Origin: Clostridia bacterium | GTDB lineage: Bacteria; Bacillota; Clostridia; Monoglobales; Monoglobaceae | Direction of reading: 5' to 3' | DNA: 64,000 nt | Assembly: GCA_017622215.1 (NCBI GenBank) | Contig: JAGARO010000006.1 | Coordinates: 1 to 64,000, forward strand | Shown: in pieces, positions 8,003-17,695 of the stretch | Numbering within the stretch: position 1 is the first letter of the stretch | How the letters are laid out: each line of letters begins with the position of its first letter | The notes under the pieces: model-generated | Told to the model about the DNA's origin: nothing | What the model saw: the letters and a program-made list of their open reading frames with translations, nothing else | Databases searched by the model: none | Made by a program: the position numbers and the translations under genes

Positions 8003-8974
8003 TTATATTTGTTTCATAACCTTCTTATACATATAATAAAAATTAAGTAGCTTTATATTTGTTTTACACAATTTATATACAATCTCCATTTTTCTACTAA
8101 AATAAAACTTAGAACTTTTATCAAATAGATTTATTTTTTCTTCTATTAACTTTATAGATTCTCTGTCTTTTACTTTTTTTGCCGAGCACCATAAAGTTAT
8201 TAATTTCAAAAAATAGTCCTCTTTTGCATGATTTTCCAAATCAGTAAACCCAAGTCTATTAAACTCATTAATCCTAGTTTCTAAAACTAAAATACCATCA
8301 AGTTTTTTCTTTGAGAATGCGGATGTTATAATACTATCTGAATGTATTAAATAATTATAAGGGCTTATGTCAAGATAAAGTGCTTTTTTTACTTTTTGCA
8401 GCATAAAGGTAGTAAAATATACATCCTCATGAATTATGCCTTCTTTAAATCTGAGTCCGTCAAAAATCATACTTTTATATAATTTGCTACAAGCAGAGTC
8501 CCCTGAACCGACTGTTTCAAACATCTTCCAGTACATCTGTCTCAAATCTGTAATAAGCTCAGCATTATACTCATATGAAATTTGTTTTGGCAAACTCTCT
8601 TCACTTGTAATATGATTTAAATAAAACTGTACAATATCAGCATCATATTTCAAGCTATCCCGTACAAGAATCTCTACTGCATTATCCACAAGACAATCAT
8701 CACTGTCTACAAACATTATGTAGGCACCTGTTGCAATGTCTAGCCCCGCATTTCTGGCAGATGATAAACCACCGTTTGTTTTATGAATTACAGTAACACG
8801 ATTATCTTTTTTTGCATATTCTTCACAAATTTCACCTGAATTGTCAGGAGTTCCGTCATCCACTAATATAATTTCCAAATTTTTATACGTCTGTCCTATT
8901 ATACTTTTAATGCATGTATTAATATATTTCTCAACATTATATACGGGTACAATAATGCTCACCAAAGGTTCCAT
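8003..8974 (-). CDS. GT2 glycosyltransferase
   Basis: A 323-residue GT-A family 2 glycosyltransferase. Motifs: PLVSIIVPVYNVEKYI at the start, VDDGTPDN near residue 38 and the metal-binding DSDD near residue 91. The C-terminal third is less conserved and probably binds the acceptor. ATG at 8974 is preferred over a TTG at 8983 because AAAGGA lies 10 bases before it. It follows the FrhB-DUF1919 fusion gene. Donor and linkage cannot be told from sequence. Confidence 0.9.
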   Translation of the reverse strand: MEPLVSIIVPVYNVEKYINTCIKSIIGQTYKNLEIILVDDGTPDNSGEICEEYAKKDNRVTVIHKTNGGLSSARNAGLDIATGAYIMFVDSDDCLVDNAVEILVRDSLKYDADIVQFYLNHITSEESLPKQISYEYNAELITDLRQMYWKMFETVGSGDSACSKLYKSMIFDGLRFKEGIIHEDVYFTTFMLQKVKKALYLDISPYNYLIHSDSIITSAFSKKKLDGILVLETRINEFNRLGFTDLENHAKEDYFLKLITLWCSAKKVKDRESIKLIEEKINLFDKSSKFYFSRKMEIVYKLCKTNIKLLNFYYMYKKVMKQI

Positions 8975-8979
8975 ATCTT

Positions 8980-10731
8980 TCAATCCTTTATCTTGTTTAA
9001 ATACTTTGATTCATCAAAATATTTTTCAATTTCAGGGGTTTCATCTCCCACTAATGTGTTTATATTGTCAATAATTACAGTATCGTCTGTATACTTTTTC
9101 GATGCAAATATTAACTTATTTTTTAATGGAAGTTCTGCAAATTTTTGCATCATCTCAGGAGTGAATGTATTTCTTTCACTAATCTTATATATTATACAAT
9201 TCCAATTAATACGTTCTGCACGTCTATACCATTTTTTAGCAGCGTCTTCCTCTGTATCGTAATGCATAAAATAAATTTCAATATCATCAAGCTTTGCAAC
9301 AGGGAACGGTTCGTGGTTAATTAACCCGCTATACTTTCCCTCAGAAAAGTTAATAAACTCAAGCTTTTGAGATAAGTAATATTTTAAATTACTACAGAAC
9401 TTAATATAATCCTCTCCCATAATCAACAGACCGCATGTAGGCGAGCGATACGGCAATCCATATTTTTTGCTAATTAATCCTCCCCAACAATTGTTGGAAA
9501 TTATTGTGAAATCTTTATTTCTTAGCTTAAAACCATTTTTTATTTTATTGATATAAGTTAAAAGCATGATTTTTAATTTTTTTTCAATTTTCTCTAATTT
9601 ATACACAGCAACTTCCTTAATCCATTCTGCCAAGGTTGGCTGGATACATTTTTGCATATTTATCTCTATATTTTCTCTATTTAAATTTTTAAAAAATTGT
9701 TTTCGCCTTTTTGACAATTTGCAATGACCATCAATAAAGGGATTGCCTTTTTTTATATCCTCTATAGATACTTCATTCATTATAAATTTATCCTGAATCT
9801 TATCAAACCCCAATATCCCTTTGGGACTATTTATAACTGCAATTGATATACCTCTTTCTGCATCAGCATTTTTAAGCTTTCCTTGCCAAAAATCACCCAA
9901 AGTAATATCCGCTTGTCTCGGCAAAACATTAAATTTACAGTTTCCACAGGATTTGCGAATAGACACATTTGCCAAAAAAGCCTTTAGATATATATTTTCG
10001 TTTCGAGGTTCACACAATATCTCTTTCCCGTCAGTCAGAATCTGCATAGAGAATCTGCTCCACCCAAATTTTTTACTGCGGAAAATAATATTATTTATAT
10101 CAGTATTATATTTCTCTTCACAGTGTTCAATATATTTACTCAAAACTTTTGGGCTTGGAACACCATGACAGATAAAATCAACACATAACAGGTTTTCAAA
10201 ATCCTTTTTCAAATAACTCTTCAGTCCTGCTATATGACAAGGCGTACCAGAAAAAAGAACCTTTAAACCATTAGTCAAATCCTCTTTCACTTCTCTAAAA
10301 CAACGCACGTCACTCTGCACATACTTTGAACCTAAAAGCGGAATTAGATTTTCTATGTCATCCACTTTTATATGAGTTGCGACATTATCAATCATTGCAC
10401 AGCCATATACAACACCATTTTCTAATAATGTTTGTTTTGCCAACTCATAGAATATGCCGCCACTACTGCTGTTTAGTAAAATATTATCATCCAAATTTTG
10501 CATCGCATATGCTTTAGGCACATCGTTATATTCATTCTTCTCACTATTTATAGGACATACCTTATAACACATGCCACAATCAATACATTTTGACATATTA
10601 ATTTGAGGAAACTTAAAGCCCTCTTCATCAGGAGTTAATTCGATTGCATTCACCGGGCAAGCACTGTAACACGCTGAACAACCGGTACAGTATTTTCGAT
10701 TTATTTCACTAACAGTCTTTACCTTTTTCAA
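8980..10731 (-). CDS. F420-dehydrogenase-beta-like ferredoxin protein fused to DUF1919
   Basis: A 583-residue fusion. Residues about 10-60 hold two [4Fe-4S] motifs (CTGCSACYSACP and CIDCGMCYKVCP); about 75-350 is the FrhB/FdhB-like domain (SSSGGIFYELA, FSGTPCHIAGLKSYL, CHGVPSP, CGNCKF, ADITLGDFWQ). From about 400 on it matches DUF1919 (SNNCWGGLISKKYGLPYRSPT, FMHYDTEEDAAKKW). These FrhB-like proteins commonly sit beside polysaccharide pyruvyltransferases in capsule clusters, where their redox role is unresolved. A TTG start at 10731 has AGGTG 8 bases upstream. It overlaps the preceding gene by 23 bp. The fusion with DUF1919 is unusual, as a separate DUF1919 gene lies two genes upstream. Confidence 0.88.
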   Translation of the reverse strand: MKKVKTVSEINRKYCTGCSACYSACPVNAIELTPDEEGFKFPQINMSKCIDCGMCYKVCPINSEKNEYNDVPKAYAMQNLDDNILLNSSSGGIFYELAKQTLLENGVVYGCAMIDNVATHIKVDDIENLIPLLGSKYVQSDVRCFREVKEDLTNGLKVLFSGTPCHIAGLKSYLKKDFENLLCVDFICHGVPSPKVLSKYIEHCEEKYNTDINNIIFRSKKFGWSRFSMQILTDGKEILCEPRNENIYLKAFLANVSIRKSCGNCKFNVLPRQADITLGDFWQGKLKNADAERGISIAVINSPKGILGFDKIQDKFIMNEVSIEDIKKGNPFIDGHCKLSKRRKQFFKNLNRENIEINMQKCIQPTLAEWIKEVAVYKLEKIEKKLKIMLLTYINKIKNGFKLRNKDFTIISNNCWGGLISKKYGLPYRSPTCGLLIMGEDYIKFCSNLKYYLSQKLEFINFSEGKYSGLINHEPFPVAKLDDIEIYFMHYDTEEDAAKKWYRRAERINWNCIIYKISERNTFTPEMMQKFAELPLKNKLIFASKKYTDDTVIIDNINTLVGDETPEIEKYFDESKYLNKIKD

Positions 10732-12688
10732 ATTCTATACACCTTTCTATGTAACTTTTGGATGTGTTAACAAAATCTTCTATCAAGATATTTACTTTTG
10801 AATAATTAATCTTGTCACTATATCTATTAATTACATCTTCTAACGTAGCTATTTTCCGCTCCATTAGATTTGCAATCTCTAAAATATTATCCAGCCTTTC
10901 ACTTAATTCTTTTTCTGCACGATCTACAACCCAGAATTGTTTTTCAAATATTAAAGAAAAGGCTATTGCATGAAAAGAATTCGTTACTACATATTGAGCA
11001 TTTTTAATTAAATACAAAAATTCACATGGTCCAGAAGAATATTCGCTCTTACCATATGCAAATTCCTTAATTTCAAAATCATTTTGAAAAGCTATATGTT
11101 TTGCAATCTCCCGTGCCTTTTCCATATTATTAAATGCATAAATCAACACATATGGTTTCTCTATTTTTTTTCTAGCTAATTTGCTCCATTCATTTTGGGG
11201 CAACAGAAAAACAGGGTCAACCACAAATTCTACATCTGACACATTCAAAGATTCTAAAATTGCCTGCCCGCTTTTCTCACGGACAGAAATTGCATCAAAG
11301 CTACTCAACTTCTCTTTTATAAATTCAGAGTAATCTTCATCAATTCTATTACTGCCAAAGCTTGCAGCATAAGAAAATTTCGATGCATTTGACGGTGCAA
11401 AATCCAAAAAAAATGCCGGGTCCTTGCCACAAGGATAGTTGTAACTATTCCAAATCTGATCACTGCCACAAAAATACATATCAGCAGGTTTAAGCATCCT
11501 TAATTGCTCATTATTTATAAATTTTTCTGAAGTTAATTTTAAATATTTTTTATTAAATTTCTTATAACGAAAATATTTAGGTATGGCAGGTATATACACA
11601 TTTAGCAAATGACATCTGAATAACCATTTCAGAACAAGGTTTTTTTTGCATTTTTCAGGCATATCATTAAAATCAAACAATTTTGATAAGTATGGTGCCT
11701 GATAATCAATAATCCTTGCATCTACTTCTCTTTTCTCCAAAAAGGTCTGCAATGCATATGCCTGCAAAGATGCACCATAATTATATACATCATGACATGT
11801 AATAATATATGCACTTTTATCAGCTTTTTTAATAGACACATTTTTTTTAATATTTTTTATAAATCGGGATGGCGCTTGATATTTTTTGTCAATCTCGTCA
11901 ATTATACGACTAAAAACCTTGAATTCATATGCGGTATATTCCTTAATCCCCACGCAATATTTACTAAAAATCCTTGCTTCATCCAATGAAACACAAATAC
12001 CCATCTCATTTAAAAATTTATGCTTTAAAACTGCATGTTTTTCTAATTTATGACCGTCCGTTTTTTTTGTTACCTGAAGGCTATGTTTCCTATATCTAAG
12101 TAATGGTTCCGATAAATTACATATCTTTGACTTTTGAACAATTCTCGTCCAAAGTTCATAATCTTCACGGCCTTCCCATGTTGAATCATATCTATATATA
12201 CCATCTTCAACCAAACTGCGTCTCGTCATCACTGTAGGATGCGCTAGTTGAGAATTTATAAAAAGATGTATGCGAACATCCTTTTCATTACATGGGAATT
12301 CAGTTTTATTTTCCTCAGTTTCTGTAAAAACTATAACATTGCTTCCTAAAACTCCAACGTCCTGATTCTTATCCAAATAAGCTACCTGTTTTTCAAATCT
12401 TTGGGGCATGGATATATCATCTGCATCCATTCTTGCAATATACTCACCTTTTGCAATGTCAAGCCCTCTGTTTAAAGTTCCAGCCACGCCAAGATTTTGC
12501 TCATTTTTTAGATACACAATTCTATTATCATCATAAGATTTTATAATTTCTTCTGTAGAATCTTTTGAATCATCATTTATTATAATAAATTCAAAATCAG
12601 AAAAAGTCTGATTTAGTATGCTGTCTATTGCCTCGCGAAGATATTTTTCACCGTTATACACAGGCATTATAACACTAATTTTTGGCAT
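10709..12688 (-). CDS. GT2 glycosyltransferase fused to polysaccharide pyruvyltransferase
   Basis: A 659-residue two-domain protein. Residues 1 to about 260 are a GT2 glycosyltransferase (KISVIMPVYNGEKYL, NDDSKDST, RMDADDISMPQR). From about 295 to 630 it is a polysaccharide pyruvyltransferase (YIITCHDVYNYGASLQAYAL, FCGSDQIWN, SVREKSG, NSFHAIAFSLIF), which would place a pyruvate ketal or related group on a sugar. The start at 12688 has AAGGAGGGG four bases upstream; the earlier ATG at 12715 does not. The fusion probably couples sugar addition with its modification. It is flanked by both DUF1919 proteins. Confidence 0.9.
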   Translation of the reverse strand: MPKISVIMPVYNGEKYLREAIDSILNQTFSDFEFIIINDDSKDSTEEIIKSYDDNRIVYLKNEQNLGVAGTLNRGLDIAKGEYIARMDADDISMPQRFEKQVAYLDKNQDVGVLGSNVIVFTETEENKTEFPCNEKDVRIHLFINSQLAHPTVMTRRSLVEDGIYRYDSTWEGREDYELWTRIVQKSKICNLSEPLLRYRKHSLQVTKKTDGHKLEKHAVLKHKFLNEMGICVSLDEARIFSKYCVGIKEYTAYEFKVFSRIIDEIDKKYQAPSRFIKNIKKNVSIKKADKSAYIITCHDVYNYGASLQAYALQTFLEKREVDARIIDYQAPYLSKLFDFNDMPEKCKKNLVLKWLFRCHLLNVYIPAIPKYFRYKKFNKKYLKLTSEKFINNEQLRMLKPADMYFCGSDQIWNSYNYPCGKDPAFFLDFAPSNASKFSYAASFGSNRIDEDYSEFIKEKLSSFDAISVREKSGQAILESLNVSDVEFVVDPVFLLPQNEWSKLARKKIEKPYVLIYAFNNMEKAREIAKHIAFQNDFEIKEFAYGKSEYSSGPCEFLYLIKNAQYVVTNSFHAIAFSLIFEKQFWVVDRAEKELSERLDNILEIANLMERKIATLEDVINRYSDKINYSKVNILIEDFVNTSKSYIERCIEFEKGKDC

Positions 12689-12699
12689 ACTACCCCTCC

Positions 12700-13356
12700 T
12701 TATTGACTGAACCATTTTATAAAATCAAATTGATCATAATATCTCTTTCCAAATAAATTGGAGAACTGTAAAATATTCCCCAAACTTTGTTTCTTTTCAA
12801 ATCCTTTTATATAGTACATATTATCATATGTCTTACACAACTCAGATTTATTAACAAATCCTACTTTTTTTTCGACCGGTAGAGCCTGAAATCTTTTATA
12901 GTCTTCCTGTGTGTAATTATCAAAAGCAAATGTCCAAACAACATATATATTATTTTTATTCATTCTCTTCTTACGTTCATTCCATTTCTCACTTGCTTCT
13001 TTAAAATCCCTATAATGCATAAAATGAACAAGAATATCCGGTTTTTCTCCATCACCCTTTAAAACACCAATAGGATACTGTGGATCTTTATTCACACCAC
13101 CATCTTCCAGCTGTTTTTCAAGATAATATTCCATATGTTCAACAAAATCAAAAAAACTCCGATCAGGAAAAAATAAATTTACCGTAGGTGAACGAAACTG
13201 CTGACCAAAATCATGAGTAACCAATCCACCCAAACAATTATTGCATATAAGTGTCCAATCACAATTTTCGTTTCTTCTCCTTAAAATAGGCATCCTTATT
13301 TTAGTTCGTACAAATCCATTTATTCTTTTTGAAATTGCATTATTATATAAATCCAT
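12700..13356 (-). CDS. DUF1919 family exopolysaccharide protein
   Basis: A 218-residue DUF1919 protein. The family signature is visible: CDWTLICNNCLGGLVTHDF, then FRSPTVNLFF, and VHFMHYRDFKEASEKW. The family is found in capsule and exopolysaccharide loci; some members resemble glycosyl or phospho-sugar transferases, but no reaction is assigned with confidence. It aligns with the C-terminal domain of the FrhB fusion two genes downstream, so the operon holds two paralogous DUF1919 domains. GGGAG precedes the ATG. Confidence 0.85.
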   Translation of the reverse strand: MDLYNNAISKRINGFVRTKIRMPILRRRNENCDWTLICNNCLGGLVTHDFGQQFRSPTVNLFFPDRSFFDFVEHMEYYLEKQLEDGGVNKDPQYPIGVLKGDGEKPDILVHFMHYRDFKEASEKWNERKKRMNKNNIYVVWTFAFDNYTQEDYKRFQALPVEKKVGFVNKSELCKTYDNMYYIKGFEKKQSLGNILQFSNLFGKRYYDQFDFIKWFSQ

Positions 13357-13362
13357 AATTTA

Positions 13363-14355
13363 TTATCTCCCATGTTTCATATTCAGCATAATTGCTATAA
13401 TGCTCAATATAAAAATATTTTTACGTTCAATCAATCGCGAGCGAACATCAGTAGCACCTGTTACTTTTATTGTGTTCTGAATCAGCTGACTACTACATAT
13501 TTCCTTGATTTCTTCAATCTTCTCTTTAAAATTTTTCGGCGAATCTTTATAAAAAGCATTATTAATCGCACCATGTGTCATATGTACAATTTGCTTTTCA
13601 TATATAAGCTTGTATTCGGATCTGTCATTCCACGCCATCTCTATGGCTTCCATATATCCATTTCTGACCTTATCAATAATGCTACACATATTTATATGAT
13701 ATTTACTGACTGCACTTCCCTTACGGACATATCTGTTATAAAAAGGATTTTTCGTATAATACACTGCATTTGCATATCCCATTGCCAATATATTAAATAT
13801 TCTGTCTTCTGAAAGCGGAATGTTTTTAGGGAAAAGCACATTATTATTTATAAGAATTTGTCTCCTATAAATACATCTGCATGCAGAGCCTGCAATCTCG
13901 CATAATAATTTAGGGGAAATCTGCTCCTTCATTAATAAAACATCCTCAGGCAACTGTGTTATAGTATCCTCTTCATCAGGCTTGTCATCATATTTTGTTA
14001 CAGTATCACACATTACTATATCACAGCTGTTTTTAAGAGCAAGATTATATAGCTTTTCATACATATCTGGTTCAATCCAGTCATCAGAATCAATAAAGCC
14101 TATATATTCACCTTGTGCAATCTTAAGACCTGTATTTCTCGCAATGCTCACACCTTCATTTTCTTTATGGATAACCTTTATTCTGTCATCCTGACTTGCA
14201 TATTTATCACATATTGTACCGCTTTCATCAATCGAGCCGTCATCAACTAAAATTAATTCAAAGTCGGTTAATGTTTGAGAAAGTATTGAATCAATACATT
14301 TATGAAGATATTTCCCAGTATTGTAAATCGGCATTATTATCGACAAGTGTATCAT
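13363..14355 (-). CDS. GT2 glycosyltransferase
   Basis: A 330-residue family 2 glycosyltransferase: IHLSIIMPIYNTGKYL, VDDGSIDES and the metal-binding IDSDDW. The start at 14355 is chosen for GGAGGAG seven bases before it; the reading frame extends to 14388 without such a site. It overlaps the end of the polymerase gene by 56 bp, indicating translational coupling. Substrate unknown. Confidence 0.9.
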   Translation of the reverse strand: MIHLSIIMPIYNTGKYLHKCIDSILSQTLTDFELILVDDGSIDESGTICDKYASQDDRIKVIHKENEGVSIARNTGLKIAQGEYIGFIDSDDWIEPDMYEKLYNLALKNSCDIVMCDTVTKYDDKPDEEDTITQLPEDVLLMKEQISPKLLCEIAGSACRCIYRRQILINNNVLFPKNIPLSEDRIFNILAMGYANAVYYTKNPFYNRYVRKGSAVSKYHINMCSIIDKVRNGYMEAIEMAWNDRSEYKLIYEKQIVHMTHGAINNAFYKDSPKNFKEKIEEIKEICSSQLIQNTIKVTGATDVRSRLIERKNIFILSIIAIMLNMKHGR

Positions 14356-15475
14356 TATTTTTCTCCTCCAGGGTGATTGTTCTTGCATATATCAATCCTA
14401 AAATCAGATATGGAATTACATTTGGTTTTGAAGCTATTATCCCCAGTTCAACGGACTGCTGCATCCATACAACCAGGAATGATGTAATTAAGCCATATAT
14501 AACACTGTCGTCTATCCATCTTAATGCACGTCTTATAATTCCGTAGCATGCACCTATTAATATCAAATATCCAAATGCGCCTACTGCTACAATTGTAGTA
14601 ATTGCACTGTTATGATAGCTTTCATGAGCAAAATCTCCATTGCCTATAAACGGTGATTCAAGCCAGGCTTCAATACCCCATTCCCAAAGTACATCTCTTC
14701 CATTGAAAATAGGCTTGTTAAAAGTTTCAATACTCCATTCATTTAAAATATCGGCAAGCGCCGTTTCATTAATACTCATAACAAATATTGCTATAAGCAA
14801 AGGCGACAATAATATAAGATATATAAATGTTTTACTTAAAAATTTTTTAAAAGGTATAACCGATAATGTACATAGAAGCATTACAATGGAAAACAATAGA
14901 GCACTTCGCGAATCAAATTTATTAAGCAAATAAAAATATACCGCTGAAAATACTACAATATTTCGTATGTTTTTTATGTCTCTAACCTCAGTAAATATGG
15001 ACATAAACACAGTATAACTGAAAAACTGTACCATAGATACTGAATTTCCGTCCCAGCCATCAAATGTATCAGTGAAATTACCAATCAACAAAACTGCTGT
15101 AGACATTCCTCCAAAGATATATCCAATCTTTTTCATTTGGGATTTCTCAAGACCAAAGCTTTTCATTATGGGTATTAACAACCAAACCCATATATAGTCT
15201 TCTATAGATTTATCATTACGAATTACGTTAATTACAGTAATACATGCTATAATTATTGTAGCTAAGGCAATTTTTGTAGTAAGATGGTAGTTTTCATTAT
15301 TAAAAATAATGCAAGCTAGAAAAACTACTACTGTAACTTTTTTTGCTGTTTCAAATACATTGTAACTTTGACCAAAGCCTGTAGGATAGGTGAATCCCAC
15401 AAACCAAATCAAAATGCATACAAATATCAGTAATTTACTTATAAAGGGTTTTGATTCTGTATTTTCCATATTCAT
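14300..15475 (-). CDS. O-antigen polymerase/ligase-like protein (Wzy)
   Basis: A 391-residue polytopic protein with about 10-11 hydrophobic helices and one large loop (about residues 235-290) that includes FNGRDVLWEWGIEAWLESPFIGNG, the signature of the Wzy_C/O-antigen ligase superfamily. As the operon also has a Wzx flippase and an initiating transferase, it most likely polymerises repeat units outside the membrane. It is the only such protein here. Such polymerases are poorly conserved, so identity rests on topology, motif and context. Confidence 0.85.
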   Translation of the reverse strand: MNMENTESKPFISKLLIFVCILIWFVGFTYPTGFGQSYNVFETAKKVTVVVFLACIIFNNENYHLTTKIALATIIIACITVINVIRNDKSIEDYIWVWLLIPIMKSFGLEKSQMKKIGYIFGGMSTAVLLIGNFTDTFDGWDGNSVSMVQFFSYTVFMSIFTEVRDIKNIRNIVVFSAVYFYLLNKFDSRSALLFSIVMLLCTLSVIPFKKFLSKTFIYLILLSPLLIAIFVMSINETALADILNEWSIETFNKPIFNGRDVLWEWGIEAWLESPFIGNGDFAHESYHNSAITTIVAVGAFGYLILIGACYGIIRRALRWIDDSVIYGLITSFLVVWMQQSVELGIIASKPNVIPYLILGLIYARTITLEEKNNDTLVDNNADLQYWEISS

Positions 15476-15505
15476 TTCGTCTCACTATCATTAAACTTTT
15501 ATTTA

Positions 15506-16378
15506 TTATATATTTTTTCTTTTATTATAATATTTTGTCAGCAACCATCCAATAGGTTCTAAAAACTTAACAAAAACATTATATTTTCCATTATAATCGT
15601 ATTCATTATCCTTGCTTAAAATATTAAAAGCATTATAGCGAATTATATATCCTATTCGCTCTTTTAAGGAACACGCCATATCTATTCGCTGTTTGTAATA
15701 AATTTTATAACCAGTCGGGTTTTTTAACATGTTAATAAATATTCTATTAGTTAACCCATCGGGTTGATATTCACAAACCGTAAGAACTTTATTAATTACC
15801 AGCATTTCATAGTCTTTATCTATTTTATCATAGACAACACATTCGCCAATAAACTTCTCATTCTTAATTTCAGGGTAAGGATATTTGCGCAAAATGTCCG
15901 TTTTAAATATCAATGATTTTTCACCATAACATTTATATTTATTTACAAGTTCATACATTGTTGTTTGAGCTACTCCCACAGGAAAAACTTCGCTCAAGAG
16001 ATTTTCATCAATATCTGTTTTTAACCCGATAATGCCTGCAATTTTGTCATCTTTAACGCTATTAAAAGCATCTATAATTTCATCAACACAATGTTCCGGC
16101 AGATAATCATCAGAATCTACACAGAAAAATAGCTCCCCAGATGCATTTTTTACACCTTGATTAAATGCAAAATGTTTTCCTCTGTTTTCCTGATAAACAT
16201 ACTTGATTTTAATAACAGCTTCATCAATCCATTGTTGCACTACTGTTTTTGTATCATCAACTGAGCCATCATCAACTATAACCCATTCGAAGTTTGGATT
16301 TGTCTGTGATTTTAAACTATTATAAATACGATTTAACAGCCCTGCACGGTTATAAGTCGGCGTAAAAATTGTTACCAT
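15506..16378 (-). CDS. GT2 glycosyltransferase
   Basis: A 290-residue family 2 glycosyltransferase: VTIFTPTYNRAGLLNRIYNSL, VDDGSVDDTK, and FFCVDSDDYLPEHC. The TPTYNR opening and shorter C-terminus set it apart from the other GT2 enzymes of the operon and resemble WaaE/Cps2I-like transferases. Substrate unknown. Confidence 0.9.
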   Translation of the reverse strand: MVTIFTPTYNRAGLLNRIYNSLKSQTNPNFEWVIVDDGSVDDTKTVVQQWIDEAVIKIKYVYQENRGKHFAFNQGVKNASGELFFCVDSDDYLPEHCVDEIIDAFNSVKDDKIAGIIGLKTDIDENLLSEVFPVGVAQTTMYELVNKYKCYGEKSLIFKTDILRKYPYPEIKNEKFIGECVVYDKIDKDYEMLVINKVLTVCEYQPDGLTNRIFINMLKNPTGYKIYYKQRIDMACSLKERIGYIIRYNAFNILSKDNEYDYNGKYNVFVKFLEPIGWLLTKYYNKRKNI

Positions 16379-16389
16379 AATATATTACC

Positions 16390-16944
16390 TCATTTTACAA
16401 AGCCCTTACTGTTTTCCAATGCATAATACATTTCTTCTTTTTGTTCCATAGTCATATTTTTATTTCTCAATGTATATTCTTCTCCATACACTCTGCTATT
16501 CTTGAAAATATTTTCTTGTTTTTGAATATACTCGTTATAACTCATTATTCTTTTTGCGGGATTTCCTGCGTAAACTCCGTCAGACTCTAAATTTTTACTG
16601 ACTACCGCTCCCGCACCTATAATTACTCTGTCTCCAATTGTTACATCAGGCAAAACAATTGTTGAAGCACCTATGAAAACGTTATTACCAATATTCACTC
16701 TGCCAATTTTCGCATACCCCAATTCATAGCATGTACTTGCGTCATGTGCTAAAATATGCACATTAGGCGCCATAGTAACATTATCTCCTATTGTAATTAA
16801 CCAACAATGAGAAGGGTCTAATATTACCCCATGAAGCCTTAAAAAGTTCTTTCCAACCTTTAGTCCAAGTTTAACTAACTTTTCTGTTGTATACTCTCCC
16901 CTTATTCTGTAAAGCATCTCTCTTAAAAATCTTTTTATAATCAT
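16390..16944 (-). CDS. Left-handed beta-helix O-acetyltransferase
   Basis: A 184-residue hexapeptide-repeat acetyltransferase. Hexapeptide repeats run over about residues 50-140 (IGDNVTMAPNVHI, IGNNVFIGASTIVLPDVTIGDRVIIGAGAVV), ending in VYAGNPAKRI, as in WcaF/CysE-like sugar O-acetyltransferases. The likely catalytic His is in ILAHDAST. Start 16944 has AGGTGG eight bases before it, better than a GTG at 16956. It starts before the end of the preceding transferase gene, so the two are coupled. Confidence 0.9.
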   Translation of the reverse strand: MIIKRFLREMLYRIRGEYTTEKLVKLGLKVGKNFLRLHGVILDPSHCWLITIGDNVTMAPNVHILAHDASTCYELGYAKIGRVNIGNNVFIGASTIVLPDVTIGDRVIIGAGAVVSKNLESDGVYAGNPAKRIMSYNEYIQKQENIFKNSRVYGEEYTLRNKNMTMEQKEEMYYALENSKGFVK

Positions 16945-17669
16945 TTTTTTAACCACCTAAAGCAATCATTTCCAAAAATTCTGTGAAATGGTTTTGTAAT
17001 TTTGCTCCTTAAAATTTCACCTTTACTTAGCCACGTTTTGGAATACCAATGAATTGAATGAGTATTCTCAGTTATCCGTAGCCTACCTGTTGCATCATCA
17101 AAAGGATTAAAGTAATCTTTAGGATAAATTGTTATATCCGAAACCTTCTGAACGCCAGGTCCGTCAGATAACCCATTTTTTAAAAGTATATCCGTTGTAT
17201 ATTCAACTATTGTTGTGGTATTTAAGGTTCCATCTTCATTTATAAACTTGAATGTACTGTATGCGTCAAGAATCTGCTTGTAAATTTCCTGTCCCGGTGC
17301 TACTGCAATCCCTAATCCCGGATTAACATTTATATGATTGCTTCCTTTTCCGTCAATTTCACAACCCATAAATGCACCGTTTTTTAATATGTCATCAAAA
17401 GACTTTATAACTTCAACATCGGTGTCAAAATACACACCGCCGTATGTATATAAAATATCAAAACGGGCATAATCACTTACAAATGCATATTTCTTAGCCT
17501 CATACGCTTGTTTTGTATATGAAATATTATTGACATCATAATTACTCTCGTTCCACTCTTTTATTTCATAATCAGGAAAATACTTCTTCCAGCTTTCAAT
17601 ACATTTTTGAGCAGATTTTGGCAATTGATTTCCACCAAACCAACAATAATGAATAATTTTTGGTATCAT
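16941..17669 (-). CDS. DXD-motif glycosyltransferase (GT32/Och1-like)
   Basis: A 242-residue transferase opening IPKIIHYCWFGGNQLPKSAQKCIESW, with YARFDILYTYGGVYFDTDVEV around residues 67-90; the DTD is the metal-binding DXD motif. This is the capsular-polysaccharide GT32-like group, which typically adds hexoses to repeat units. It is the only GT32-like enzyme here. Donor sugar cannot be assigned. Confidence 0.9.
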   Translation of the reverse strand: MIPKIIHYCWFGGNQLPKSAQKCIESWKKYFPDYEIKEWNESNYDVNNISYTKQAYEAKKYAFVSDYARFDILYTYGGVYFDTDVEVIKSFDDILKNGAFMGCEIDGKGSNHINVNPGLGIAVAPGQEIYKQILDAYSTFKFINEDGTLNTTTIVEYTTDILLKNGLSDGPGVQKVSDITIYPKDYFNPFDDATGRLRITENTHSIHWYSKTWLSKGEILRSKITKPFHRIFGNDCFRWLKK

Positions 17670-17695
17670 TTAACCCCTCCATTAATTATGTATGA

